From an uncultured Eubacteriales bacterium (GTDB lineage Bacteria > Bacillota > Clostridia > Christensenellales > Borkfalkiaceae), in NCBI GenBank assembly GCA_949288785.1, contig CASELQ010000010.1, positions 1-64,000 of the forward strand: a stretch of DNA of 64,000 nucleotides, given 5' to 3'. The notes under the pieces are model-generated. The model worked only from the letters and a program-made list of their open reading frames with translations, searched no databases and was not told the origin of the DNA. Positions 1 to 9,139 of this stretch are shown one piece after another. Every line of letters begins with the position of its first letter. Within the stretch, counting starts at the first letter, position 1. The position numbers and the translations under genes are program-made.

Positions 1-3
1 GCA

Positions 4-24
4 AGCGGGTTACTCCGCTTTTTT
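4..24 (+). terminator. intrinsic terminator of a gene left of the window
   Basis: A five-bp stem (AGCGG / CCGCT) with a six-base loop is followed directly by six T. It would end a plus-strand transcript that enters from outside the window. More of the stem may lie upstream. Confidence 0.5.
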
Positions 25-245
25 GTCATGCACTTTTTTTCTCCAAAAATTTTTATGATTTCTTTGACTTTTCGCTTGACTTTTCAATAGTTAGCTCCTG
101 AATTTTTACATTAAAATCTTTTATCAAAATACAATATTGCTTACCAAAATATAATCTTGCTCAAAACAAATAAGCATTCATATGATTTCCGCAGCCTGTT
201 TACTGTACCGTATCTCTTGCGACACCCGAAAATTTGCCGCCCGTG

Positions 246-989
246 TCATAATATCGGCTGCACCCCCGCCGCGCGCAAGACATTTGCAAATTGTTCAAGG
301 TCTGATTTTTGCAACCCTTTTACGCCATTAAATGAATATTTAAGCCCGTATTTTTCGTATTTTCCTTCGCCCAGCTGATGAAACGGCATAAGCTGCGCCT
401 CAAATACGCCCGCGCGTTTAAGTACGCGGGCAAAACCTTCCGCATCCTTGTCCCCGGCGTTATATCCGGGTATAACCGGGATACGCACGCGGAACTTCCG
501 TTTACTCTCGGCAAGCCATGAAATATTATGCAATATATTGCCGAGTTTTACTCCCGTGCCCGCTACGTGCGCCTCCTCGGAATAATGTTTCAAGTCTATG
601 AAAACATAGTCCGCAATGCCGGCAAGCGTGCGGAAATCCGCGTTTTCCGCGTTACCCGCCGTCTCTATCGCCACGTTTACGCCAAAATTATGCAATATAT
701 TACATAATTCTATCGCAAACTCGCGCTGCATGAATACTTCGCCGCCGGTAAGGGTAACCCCTCCCCCGCTCTTATCGTAATAAGGTTTATCCTTTAATGC
801 CTCTCCGGCAAGTTCCTCTGCGTCATATAACTTTGCGCCGCTCCGCCCGTCCGAAAAAGGCAGGCGGCACTCCGGATTGCAGCACCATTTGCAATTAAGA
901 TCACAGCCCGAAAAAAATATGTCCGTTCTTATGCCCGCCCCGTCGTGCAGGCAGAATTTCTGAATGTTGAAAATATAACCCTTTTTCAT
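246..989 (-). CDS. glycyl-radical enzyme activating protein (radical SAM)
   Basis: A 247-residue radical SAM protein of the pyruvate-formate-lyase-activase type, which uses a 4Fe-4S cluster and SAM to place the glycyl radical on a partner enzyme. The cluster motif CxxxCxxC is visible as CDLNCKWC (Cys29, Cys33, Cys36), and the N-terminus (DGAGIRTDIFFSGC) and TGGE near residue 81 are typical. It is shorter than most glycyl-radical activases (about 300 residues) and goes straight from the cluster to the core, so the usual ferredoxin-like insert with extra cysteines is absent, as in PflA. No glycyl radical enzyme is in the window; its target lies elsewhere. It is divergent from the DeoR regulator at 1111, about 120 bases away. 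The partner and substrate cannot be told from this sequence. Confidence 0.88.
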   Translation of the reverse strand: MKKGYIFNIQKFCLHDGAGIRTDIFFSGCDLNCKWCCNPECRLPFSDGRSGAKLYDAEELAGEALKDKPYYDKSGGGVTLTGGEVFMQREFAIELCNILHNFGVNVAIETAGNAENADFRTLAGIADYVFIDLKHYSEEAHVAGTGVKLGNILHNISWLAESKRKFRVRIPVIPGYNAGDKDAEGFARVLKRAGVFEAQLMPFHQLGEGKYEKYGLKYSFNGVKGLQKSDLEQFANVLRAAGVQPIL

Positions 990-1110
990 TTTCAGGTTTT
1001 AAAACCGTTGCTTTTTTTATATTACTATTATATAATTATGTCATAAAATTGTCAATATGTGTTTATAAAAGGGTTTAATTGACAACAATAAACACAATTT
1101 GGGGGCATAA

Positions 1111-1890
1111 ATGAACAATATTGAACAAGAAGGGCTTATTCCCGCACTCAGGCAAAAGCAGATACTTGAAATAATAGAAAAGAAAAAAACGGTAAGCGTA
1201 AAAGAACTCTCTTCCGCGCTGTTTATAAACGAGGCCACCATAAGGAGAGACCTTAACGTGCTTGCAAAGAGCGGCGCCGTAACCAGGACATACGGCGGAG
1301 CAGTGCTTAACGAAGGGGCGGACGGGGAGATCCCCTTTTCGGTAAGGGCAACCACTTTCACCGAGGAAAAAAGGCAGATAGGCAAAACCGCAGCCGAATT
1401 CATAAGAAACGGGGACACGGTGTTTTTGGATTCATCTTCCACGGCGGCGCATATCGTGCCGTATCTTGCGGAGAAAACGGGGCTTAAAATAGTAACGAAC
1501 GGCGTTAAGATCCTCGCTTTGCTTGCCGCCCGCGGAGATTTTGACGTATTCTCCACCGGCGGCAAATTAAGGGAAAACAGCCTTTCGCTTGCGGGGAGCG
1601 CGGCGGAGGCGGGGCTTAAACGCTTTCATTTTGACAGCGCCTTTTTCTCCTGCCGCGGGACAGACGTTACGCACGGCTTTACCGATTCCAGCCCGGAGGA
1701 GGCGGAGATAAGAAAAATACTTTTAACCAACTCAAAAAAATGTTACGCCCTGTGCGACAGTACCAAGTTCGGCGCGGTGGCTTTTTATTCTATCGCCCCC
1801 GTAACCGCCGTTACCGCCATAATAGCGGACAGCGCGCCCGAACAAACGGTTAATGCGCTCAAAAGCATGGGCGTGCCGGTATATTTTTAA
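1111..1890 (+). CDS. DeoR-family transcriptional regulator
   Basis: A 259-residue DeoR/GlpR-type repressor. Residues about 12-65 form the winged helix-turn-helix (RQKQILEIIEKKKTVSVKEL, then NEATIRRDLNVLAKSGAVTR with the family's YGGA). The rest is the sugar-phosphate sensing domain of the ISOCOT fold (DTVFLDSSSTAAHIVPYL, IVTNGVKILALLA, CDSTKFG). Such proteins usually bind a phosphorylated sugar and repress sugar-use genes. The ATG follows GGGGG at a fair spacing. Its divergent position from the glycyl-radical activase suggests it controls that gene and itself; this is inference. Confidence 0.9.
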   Translation: MNNIEQEGLIPALRQKQILEIIEKKKTVSVKELSSALFINEATIRRDLNVLAKSGAVTRTYGGAVLNEGADGEIPFSVRATTFTEEKRQIGKTAAEFIRNGDTVFLDSSSTAAHIVPYLAEKTGLKIVTNGVKILALLAARGDFDVFSTGGKLRENSLSLAGSAAEAGLKRFHFDSAFFSCRGTDVTHGFTDSSPEEAEIRKILLTNSKKCYALCDSTKFGAVAFYSIAPVTAVTAIIADSAPEQTVNALKSMGVPVYF

Positions 1891-2278
1891 TGTTTTACCC
1901 ATGCAAAACTTTATATTAAAAAAGCATAAGAATAAAAGCGGCTTTGCCGCCCGCAAAAAGCCGAACAAGAAAACTATACCTTAACCTATAATATGGCGGC
2001 AAAAACGGCAAGAATATATAAAATAATGCAATATATTGCCTTTTTCGCTATACAATCAAATTTTTTATCTGCCGCTATTAAATTATATATTTTTCTTAAA
2101 TTTCTTTGATAATTACAAAAAACTTATTTTACGGCGCTGAGCAAAATATTCAGCGTTATGTTATTTTTTTGCAAATTTTGTAAAATTTATATTTTTTACA
2201 TAAATATTACCTTAGTATGAAGATGATTTTACGTGCCGTGTGTTAGAATGATACTCAGAAAAATAAAGGAGAAAAAAA
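1891..2278. other. AT-rich intergenic region
   Basis: No gene seen in 388 bases. A GCGGC-TTT-GCCGC hairpin lies 50 bases after the DeoR stop, and a CGCTGA / TCAGCG stem at 2135-2155 is followed by a T-rich stretch, a possible late terminator. The last 60 bases are AT-rich and probably hold the promoter of the lipoprotein gene, but no hexamer pair stands out. Confidence 0.4.
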
Positions 2279-2722
2279 ATGAAGGCAAAAAAACTTTTTC
2301 CTGTCATCATTACCGCATTTCTGCTCACGGTAACAGCTTTATCGGGCTTTGCGGGCTGCGCACAGGACGAAGAACCGACGTATGACGTTGCTATAAAGAT
2401 AGCAAATAATTACGGCATGGAATGGATATTCGAACCCGGGGTAGACGAACTGTACTATGAGTTCGAATACACGGGCGAGGATATGACTTTCAACGTTGAA
2501 TCGTATTACGTTTACGGTGAACCACGTTTCGGAGACAGGTGGCACGATAATTCAGGTATGTCGGGAGAATGGTTTTACAGTTCTTATTGGCATGAAGGTT
2601 TAGACGGAAAAACCGATTCATCCAGGATCGTAAAAGAACGCGGGATATATATTATAAACTATACCACGCGTAATTCTCACTGGAACAACAGAGATATTGT
2701 TTTTAATGTTAAAGTAAAATAA
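2279..2722 (+). CDS. putative lipoprotein of unknown function
   Basis: A 147-residue protein that I do not recognise. It begins with a positively charged stretch (MKAKK), a hydrophobic segment, and a lipobox-like end (GFAGC, Cys27), so it is very likely exported and lipid-anchored. The mature part is acidic and rich in Tyr and Trp (residues 50-130: many W, Y, D, E), consistent with a small beta-rich extracellular domain. The ATG has a good ribosome binding site (AAAGGAG, eight bases upstream). It stands alone between the DeoR gene and a regulator remnant. Confidence 0.7.
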   Translation: MKAKKLFPVIITAFLLTVTALSGFAGCAQDEEPTYDVAIKIANNYGMEWIFEPGVDELYYEFEYTGEDMTFNVESYYVYGEPRFGDRWHDNSGMSGEWFYSSYWHEGLDGKTDSSRIVKERGIYIINYTTRNSHWNNRDIVFNVKVK

Positions 2723-2851
2723 TCGGAGGAAAACCATATTACCGTAAAATAACAGCAGAAAAGGATTATAAAAAAAGTAATTTGGCGGCAGCTTTTCCAA
2801 CCTTTAAGCGCTTATAACTTTTTCAGGTTATTTTTAACGGTTTATTATAGT

Positions 2852-3074
2852 TTAATTCTTTTTAACGCCCAATATTTCATCAGAGCTTACGTCTAATGCC
2901 ATACAAATATTTGCAAAAGTCTCTAAACTCGGCATTTTCTTCCGTGCTTTCAAGGTATTCCAGCGGTACCACCTGTGCCAGTTCCGGGAATGTTTGACCA
3001 TAATCCCCCAATTTAACATCTGCTGCAAAGTCTATTATATCTCTTGTTGACTCAGTTCCATTTAATAGTAGCAA
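2852..3074 (-). pseudogene. remnant of an XRE/Cro-type HTH regulator, frameshifted
   Basis: Two minus-strand frames each carry part of a Cro/C1-type helix-turn-helix. The first (from 3074) reads TFPELAQVVPLEYLES, which fits helices 2-3. The second, shifted by one frame near 2945, reads PSLETFANICMALDVSSDEI and ends at 2852 with LGVKKN, the textbook end of an HTH_3 domain. Read together they give most of one small repressor with a frameshift in the middle. The N-terminal part is poorly matched, so the gene may be decayed more widely. The second frame is the strong part of the evidence. Confidence 0.6.
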
Positions 3075-3328
3075 TTGATCGCTGACTGTATATTGCTCTG
3101 CTGAATAATATATGGTTTCAGCCTTTTCTGCTTGTTACAAACGAAATAATAAAAACTCTGCAAAAAATTATGCTTTAATATGTACTGAACTGATATATCA
3201 ATATATAAACCGAATATAAACCGAAACGTATATACTGCCCGAACGGATTTATGCCTGCCGCAAGCAAGGGCTGACAAAGCCCGCAAAACCGGCGGCGCGC
3301 AAACGCCTTTTAACGCGTAAAATAAAGT

Positions 3329-4342
3329 TTATTTGCCGCGCTTTGCATACTCTTTTAAGAGTTTTACGAAAAGCCTGTAATCTTCTATCGAGACGGAAGG
3401 CGGCGTCTGATGGTCTACGGAAACTATATATTTGCCCCTGTTTATACATGGTTTAAGCCGCTCGAATTCCTTTCTCAAAGCCGCCTCGCCCTTGTGCATT
3501 ATCATCTTGTCGAAATTGCCGATGAAAGCCGTGTCCGGATAGCGCTTTGCAAACTCGTTCACGTCGCACCCCGCCTGTGCTTCCAGCGGGTGGTAACCCG
3601 CCACCCCCACTTTGTTAAACCAGGATATGGGCTCTTTTATATCCCCGTCGCTGTCCACAAGTACGGGCAGCCCGAAAGAATTTATAAACGGCACCATCTC
3701 CTTATAATACGGCGCCATAAACTCATCGAAATGTTCTTTGCTGAGCAGCGGGCCGTTATTGTAACTCATGTCCTCCGCCACGGTAACGTAATCGAACGGA
3801 AGGGTGTTCATGGCGTATTCCACCACCTTTTTCTGCCATTCCATCATCTCGCTCACCATGCGCTTATACAGGTCCGGCTGGTCGTAAAAGGCATAAAGGT
3901 GTTCTTCTATGCCCATATAGTCCCGCGGCTCCCAAAAAGGCCCGTTCATAATAAATTCAAGCACGATATCGCCCTTGCTCTTGCGCTTTTTCACCCAGTC
4001 TATAAACTCTTTGTCCATTTTAAGCTCGGGGAAAAGCGTGGCGCGAAGTTTTTCGTAACTCTCCTCGTCCCGAACGCCGCGGTCGCACCCGAACCCTTTG
4101 GGCTGGGGCGAAGCTTCGGTATAGGGGCGTATCCACCAGTGCACAAGCACGTCCAGCCCGAAATATTCCTGTATTGCCGCAACTTCCTGCATGGTGCCCT
4201 GATAGTCCTTTATTTTAAATGGCATCCCCTCTTCTTCCCAGCGGTATAAAGTCTTGTACCACCACATGGAATTTTCTATGACGGGCATCCTGTCCGTTTC
4301 TTCGCCTTTAAGCGTCTTAACAAATCTTTCGTCCGCTCTCAT
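3329..4342 (-). CDS. uroporphyrinogen decarboxylase-family protein (URO-D/MtaA-like)
   Basis: A full-length 337-residue member of the URO-D superfamily, a TIM barrel that includes true uroporphyrinogen decarboxylases and corrinoid-linked methyltransferases such as MtaA and CmuA. The start (MRADERFVKTLKGEETDRMP), a central EDMSYNNGPLLS, the VDSDGDI segment and IGNFDK near residue 275 follow the family. No heme pathway genes are nearby. The neighbours are a PocR-AraC regulator and rhamnosidase remains, so a role in sugar or methyl-group metabolism is more likely than heme synthesis. No metal-binding HxC...C methyltransferase signature was found, so substrate is unknown. Confidence 0.82.
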   Translation of the reverse strand: MRADERFVKTLKGEETDRMPVIENSMWWYKTLYRWEEEGMPFKIKDYQGTMQEVAAIQEYFGLDVLVHWWIRPYTEASPQPKGFGCDRGVRDEESYEKLRATLFPELKMDKEFIDWVKKRKSKGDIVLEFIMNGPFWEPRDYMGIEEHLYAFYDQPDLYKRMVSEMMEWQKKVVEYAMNTLPFDYVTVAEDMSYNNGPLLSKEHFDEFMAPYYKEMVPFINSFGLPVLVDSDGDIKEPISWFNKVGVAGYHPLEAQAGCDVNEFAKRYPDTAFIGNFDKMIMHKGEAALRKEFERLKPCINRGKYIVSVDHQTPPSVSIEDYRLFVKLLKEYAKRGK

Positions 4343-4492
4343 ATTCGTTCGTTCGCTCCTTTTTTCTTAATTTACCGCTTTGCACGGTTAAACACGGATG
4401 TTGCCACTTAATATAATACCGCAAAAATCATATTAAAAACATATCGCTTTTTGCACAAAAGTTATCAAAATTCGCCTCAGTTTGGCGACCTT

Positions 4493-5758
4493 TTAAAAAG
4501 ACCCGCCCGAAAAGCCCGTTACCGCCTTTTTATATTTCGCGGGCGTAATGCCGACATACCGCTTGAATATCTTCATAAAATACGCGGGGTCGTTAAAGCC
4601 GGTTTTTTCCGCCGCCTCCGCCACGCCGCAGCCCTCCGACAAAAACTCTTTTGCCCTGTCCACCCGCACTTTATTGAGATAGTCGGTAAAAGTTATGTCC
4701 ATCTCGTCCCGGAAAAGGTGACTTAAGTAATAGGCGCTCACGAATACCTTAGAAGCAAGGCTTTCCAGGGTAAGTTCCTCGTAATACCGCTCGTTTATTA
4801 TCTTTACCGCCTTGGAAAGGTGCTCGCTTGCCGCCCGACGCTTTCTGTTTTCATACACCGTGTCTAAAAAATCGTTCATTATCTCCACGGCAGTGGTACA
4901 TATGGATACGTAGTCCACGTTTTCCGCAAGCAGGGTAACCGATTTTTTAATGGTGTCCGCCAAGGTATTGAGCGGCGCGCCCGCCTCTACCGCCGCGCGG
5001 GACAAAAAGGCGGTAAATTCAAAAAGTTTTGCCTTTATTATATCCAGATCGCCGCAGGCATAGGCGAATATCTCGCCGAGAAAGTTGTTTATTATCGCCC
5101 TTGCGCGCACTTTGTCGCCCAACTGCACGTAGGCTATGAGTTCTTTTTCAAGTTCTATAGGATACTTTCTGTACCCCGTGCGCGCCTCTTTTAAGCGGAG
5201 TTCCGCCTGCATCTTTAACTGCTCGGTAGCCATTCTGCCGAGTTCGTCCTTCCTTTTTAAATAGCGGCCGGTCTCCTTTGCCATGTATTCCACCGTTACC
5301 GCCAGCATGCCCGCAAGCCCCGTAAGATAGTTGCAGGACACCTGTTTTACGTTCTCCGGCGCAAAACCCGCCTGCTCCGCGTTAAACCCCATATCACGGC
5401 ATTTTGAATAAAACTCGTTCCGAAAATACTCGTCGTTATCCCACAGCCGCGCGGGACCGCAGGCTATGTACGCAAGCGTTTTGCCCTCCGGCGCAACGGG
5501 AGATATGCACATTATAAGCCCGCACGGGGTTTCGTAAATGTACGCGGACTTCAGCTCCGCCGCCTTTGCGCCGCTGTACGCTATCTTGCGCCCGCACTCA
5601 TCGGCGCGGATAAAGTTACATATGCAGTTTTCCGACCGCACCGAAAAAACCTCTTTCCCATCGGTGTCAAACAGCGCAACGTCCAGCCCGCACGTTGCAG
5701 AAAGGCTTTTGAACAGTTTTTCGGTTTCACGGTAATCGAGTATTTCTTTTAAATTCAT
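4493..5758 (-). CDS. AraC-family regulator with N-terminal PocR sensor domain
   Basis: A 421-residue regulator. Residues about 5-165 form a PocR-type ligand domain with its conserved cysteines (NCICNF around residue 45, and YETPCGLIMCISPV around residue 97). Residues about 315-415 form two AraC helix-turn-helix units (LTLESLASKVFVSAYYLSHL, then AEAAEKTGFNDPAYFMKIFK with YVGITPAKYK). PocR domains are linked to sensing of small organic compounds such as 1,2-propanediol. The gene lies between two URO-D-like genes on the same strand and probably controls this cluster. The start at 5758 gives a normal N-terminus. Confidence 0.9.
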   Translation of the reverse strand: MNLKEILDYRETEKLFKSLSATCGLDVALFDTDGKEVFSVRSENCICNFIRADECGRKIAYSGAKAAELKSAYIYETPCGLIMCISPVAPEGKTLAYIACGPARLWDNDEYFRNEFYSKCRDMGFNAEQAGFAPENVKQVSCNYLTGLAGMLAVTVEYMAKETGRYLKRKDELGRMATEQLKMQAELRLKEARTGYRKYPIELEKELIAYVQLGDKVRARAIINNFLGEIFAYACGDLDIIKAKLFEFTAFLSRAAVEAGAPLNTLADTIKKSVTLLAENVDYVSICTTAVEIMNDFLDTVYENRKRRAASEHLSKAVKIINERYYEELTLESLASKVFVSAYYLSHLFRDEMDITFTDYLNKVRVDRAKEFLSEGCGVAEAAEKTGFNDPAYFMKIFKRYVGITPAKYKKAVTGFSGGSF

Positions 5759-5811
5759 TCTCTATAATGCCTTTAACCGCAGACGTATTATCATTCTGAT
5801 ATTTGTTTAAA

Positions 5812-6600
5812 TCAGTATCTGCCGTATTTATGCGCGGCGTTATACATTGCCACAACGTTTACTACGGGCGTGTTGTCCTGTATCTGATGGGTGGGCGCAA
5901 AATGATAGCCCCTTACTTTCATCATTATTTCAAGCGTATCCCTGCACACCTTTTCGGTTTCCTCCGCGCTGCCGTAAGCAAGTGCGCCCGCCGTGGATAT
6001 GCACCCCCTGAAATTCAGCCTTCCGCCGAACTTTTCCGCAAGATATGCCGGGCTCATATTCTTTGCTTCGGGTTGGAGAGTATCCACCCCGCGCATCCCC
6101 ATCTCTATAAAATCTTCGTAAGCCCAGCTGCTGCTCCCGCAGGTATGTATCATTGCGGGAAGTCCGTAAGCCGACGCAAGATCTACAAACCGTTTATGTA
6201 TGGGCTTTATGTGCTTACGGTACATTTCAAGGCTTATCATGGGGGCAATCTGCGTTCCCAGATCCTCCCCCAGCCACACGAAGTCCAGATACTTTCCGCA
6301 AGCGTCCAGCAGCCGCTCCATATGCTTTAACTGAAAGTCCGCGCGGCGGCGCATGAACGCCAAAGCCGCCTCGTCCTCCATGGCAAGGTGGATAAGCACA
6401 TCCTCAGTTCCCATAATTCTGCCGTTGGAATTTATCACGTCCGGCGTGCCCGGCCCGCCGATATACAGCGCCATATCCTTGCCGTAACTTTCGGCTAAAT
6501 CCCTTGCGGAAGTATAGTCGAAATCATCCGCGTCCGGCACGGGGAAATTATAAAACATCTCGTCGGTTGCGTCCTTCAACGGAAAGTCGCAATAGTCCCA
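5812..6600 (-). pseudogene. uroporphyrinogen decarboxylase-family protein, N-terminus missing
   Basis: The frame encodes about 260 residues of the C-terminal two thirds of a URO-D-like protein: DFPLKDATDEM, YPWP-like FPVPDADD, GGPGTPD, VWLGEDLGTQ, HTCGSSSW and a final HQIQDNTPVVNVV. The first 90-110 residues of the family (start and first barrel strands) are absent. The frame runs directly back into a TAA at 6601 that ends the rhamnosidase-like fragment, in the same frame, so the two genes are joined by a deletion. A TTG at 6579 is the only plausible start and has no convincing ribosome binding site. Probably not functional, unless the junction is an assembly error. Confidence 0.7.
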
Positions 6601-7368
6601 TTAAGAGCCAGTTTCGTGCTCCACAAACCGCATAATACAACCTTCGAGCGGATCCGCCTTTTTGCCGGGCGGCGAATCGGGCTCGAACACCTCCCACCAG
6701 GTGGTGGCGCCCCGCCTTAACATCTCGCCCCAAAACTTATCCGTCCACTCCCGCGCCAGGGCTTTATACCCGTTTTCAAGCATATAGTCAAGGCACAAAC
6801 ACATCAGGAACGCGCCCCGCACCTTAACGCCCGAAAACCCTTCGGAAGTAACCTTGTAAAGAACCTTTTCGGGCTCCTCCGCCACGCCCGTTATAACGGC
6901 GTACATACTTGCCTGCTGCGAAAAACTTCGGCTGCGAATGCCGTCCGCAACGCAATCGCAATACAGACCGCTGGCAGAATCATACATAATGCGGTTTATA
7001 TTTTCCTTTAACCTTTCCGCCTTGGCGCGGTAAAAGCCGCCCTCTTTTCCCGCGCGCTCCAATATATCGGCATAGCGGCAAAGCGCCTGAAAGTAAAGGC
7101 AGTTGAGCGCGGTAACCTTGCCCCGCCTGTCGGTATCCGCCCAGTCTATAAAGCACCACCACTCCTCTTCTTTGCCCGAAATATCAATGAGCCCGTCCGC
7201 CGCCTCGTTCTTTTCAAACCACGCAAAAAGCCTTGATAAGGCGGACATTATCTCCCCGTCGCAGACCTTGCCGGAATATCTGAAATACTCCTCCGCCATC
7301 ATCACGAAATGCGTGCAAAAATCAGGCATCACCCTGCCTGCCGGCATGGGACCTAACGGCAGAATCAC
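6601..7368 (-). pseudogene. alpha-L-rhamnosidase-like protein, catalytic-domain fragment
   Basis: This frame holds the later part of a GH78-like six-hairpin catalytic domain: MPDFCTHFVMMAEEYFRYSG, EEWWCFIDWADTDRRGKVTA, SQQASMYAVITGV and GATTWWEVFEPD, the last two being hallmark regions of the fold. After PGKKADPLEG the expected C-terminal region is missing and the reading runs into URO-D-like sequence. At its N-terminal side the first hairpins, with the general-acid region, are missing. The pieces at 7322-8319 are the upstream part of the same gene in other frames. Not expected to be active. Confidence 0.75.
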
Positions 7369-7987
7369 TCCCTCCGCCGTTCGCGCTTATTTTAAGGTAC
7401 CGAAACGCCCGGCGGCAAAAGGGCGAAAGGGTCTGTTCTTCGCCGTTTAAAATAAAGGTATCCGTCCGCAACAGTTCCAGGCTCTCTCCGTACCAAAACG
7501 AAATACTGCTCCCGCGTTCACCCTTTACCACCGCTTCGGGATAACCCGTTATCTCCCTTGTAAAGTCATATATCACGGCGGGAAACGACCCCGGCGTTTG
7601 TGTATGCAGCGCCGCGGCGCCGCCCGAAAACACCTCTGCCCTGCCGAGATTGCCTATGGTTTCCAGCACCTCCGGCACCACGCGCTCAATCGTTTCGGGA
7701 GAGGGCAAACAATACCGCTCGGGCTCTCCGAACTTCGTGTTTGCGAGCACACATATATGAGGACGCTCCCAATTCCCGTCGTCATATCCGGGAAGTTTCC
7801 AGCCGCCGTCATATAACCTCGTATCGTATATCTCTTTAAAGCCGCCCCATGCGCTTATGCGGCTTGCCATGGGGTCCGCGTCGGTATCCCCGCGGATAAA
7901 GTGCGGAGAAAGCCGGCACCTGAAATCTTCTCCGCAAAAGTTCTTTTCCCCCGCCTCCACGCATATGTTGAGCGCGGCGGGTCCCAT
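7322..7987 (-). pseudogene. alpha-L-rhamnosidase-like protein, middle fragment
   Basis: About 200 residues of the beta-sandwich part of the same rhamnosidase-like gene: ISAWGGFKEIYDTRLYDGGW, PGYDDGNWERPHICV, VIYDFTREITGYPEA, SISFWYGESLE and CRRAFRYLKIS. These follow the order seen in GH78 proteins just before the catalytic barrel. The match then stops abruptly near 7390, and the next recognisable segment, in another frame, is roughly 100-150 residues further on in a normal protein. The upstream joint near 7985 looks like a loss of one base. Confidence 0.7.
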
Positions 7988-8289
7988 ATTCTACCCGGTT
8001 CGCAGGGAATGTTTTTACCCTCGCAATACACTTCCGCCGCTATACAAAAACGCCCTTCGCCCGTACTTACGGTTATCTCGTCATAATACGGAAACCGGTA
8101 ACAGGAAGGAGCGGGACCGCGTTTTATAAACCTGCCGTTAAGGTACAAAGCGTATTCTCTGCACGCGTGGATGCATACGTGCAGAGCGCCGCCTTCAACG
8201 CTTTCGAACTCGCGGCGGAACTGAATAAGAAGATTGTTCTTTTTCTCCGTTCCCTCTGGGCAAACCCACCCCTTTTCCAACTTTTTCAT
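7855..8289 (-). pseudogene. alpha-L-rhamnosidase-like protein, N-terminal fragment
   Basis: The start of the rhamnosidase-like gene. The ATG at 8289 follows AAGGAG at six bases. The protein begins MKKLEKGWVCP and has a carbohydrate-binding-like sandwich: IHACREYALYLNGRFIKRGP, YRFPYYDEITV and CIAAEVYCEGKN, as in the first domain of GH78-type enzymes. No signal peptide, so the intact enzyme would have been cytoplasmic. The meaningful sequence stops near 7990, where the reading frame moves by one. It lies 50 bases after the second Wzz-like gene and may be the last gene of that operon. Confidence 0.7.
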
Positions 8290-8338
8290 GCGCCGCTCCT
8301 TGTTTAGCGCCTCTCGCAAAACATTTGCGGGAGCGGGT

Positions 8339-9139
8339 TCAGGCCTTTACCGAACCCGAGTTTTTTGCGTTGTCGTAATCCGTAAGTCTTGCCACGAGAT
8401 ACGCGCCCGTTATTTCCTCTAACTCATCTTTGCTCTTTACGCTGTTATCCGTTAAATATACGGCAAGCAAGATTATAGCCGCCAGCACCGCGCCGCCTAT
8501 AAAACCTATTACCGTAAACTTTACAAGTCCGTTGTCCTCACTGACGTCCGCGCGGTTCTGCACCGATATCAGTTCCACCTCCGTGGCATCGATATAATCC
8601 GGCAATAAAAGATTGGCGCTCTCTATCACCGCGGCAAGTTTTTCTTCCGCCGCGGAGGCCGAAACGTCGGAGTAACTTATGGTAAACACAAGGGTATCAT
8701 CGTCATAGTTAAGCGCTATCGCGCGGGAGGAAACGCTGCCTTCCGTACCGCCCCCGTCCTTATATATCTTGTCCGCCTCGTTCACATACTTGGGCGAAAC
8801 GATGTGGTCTTCCACCGTGGGCATATATCTATCCGAAAGGCTTTTGTTTGTGGTGGGAGACGTTTCGGTAACCCCGTCGTTTTCACGCAATTCCAATACC
8901 GCAAACAGCACTTCCGTTTCGGCGGTATACACTGTATCCCGCACGAACGCCGCATAAAGCGCTGCCACAAGAGCCATTATAACGGCGCCCAATACTATAT
9001 AGCCCCATTTCCTTGCAAACATTTTGAGCATACGGTTATTCCCCGCGCGCTCTTTTTCAGCCGCACGGATATCCGCCGCGGGCAGGTTCCCGCCGTTTTC
9101 TTCCCGCACTGCGGTATATGCGTTACGTTCTTCCGTCAT
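8339..9139 (-). CDS. Wzz-like polysaccharide co-polymerase/chain-length protein (paralogue 2)
   Basis: A 266-residue membrane protein with the Wzz/YveK layout: a cytoplasmic N-terminus of about 46 residues, one transmembrane helix (residues 47-68), a long outer domain, and a second transmembrane helix (about 222-245) followed by a short tail. The tail has the motif DELEEITGAYLVARLTD, also present in the neighbour. No tyrosine-kinase domain is attached or nearby. Its start overlaps the stop of the upstream paralogue by four bases, so translation is likely coupled. The family sets chain length or guides export of surface polysaccharides; a specific role here is inferred only. Confidence 0.78.
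   Translation of the reverse strand: MTEERNAYTAVREENGGNLPAADIRAAEKERAGNNRMLKMFARKWGYIVLGAVIMALVAALYAAFVRDTVYTAETEVLFAVLELRENDGVTETSPTTNKSLSDRYMPTVEDHIVSPKYVNEADKIYKDGGGTEGSVSSRAIALNYDDDTLVFTISYSDVSASAAEEKLAAVIESANLLLPDYIDATEVELISVQNRADVSEDNGLVKFTVIGFIGGAVLAAIILLAVYLTDNSVKSKDELEEITGAYLVARLTDYDNAKNSGSVKA

Noticed and set aside
3062-3286. A 74-codon frame upstream of the first XRE remnant
   Set aside because: AT-rich, no ribosome binding site, no domain-like pattern; it overlaps the remnant's N-terminal end.
3410-4249. A 279-codon open frame on the plus strand
   Set aside because: It is antisense to the clear URO-D-family gene, is rich in His, Arg and Phe as expected for a mirror frame of GC-biased codons, and has no ribosome binding site.
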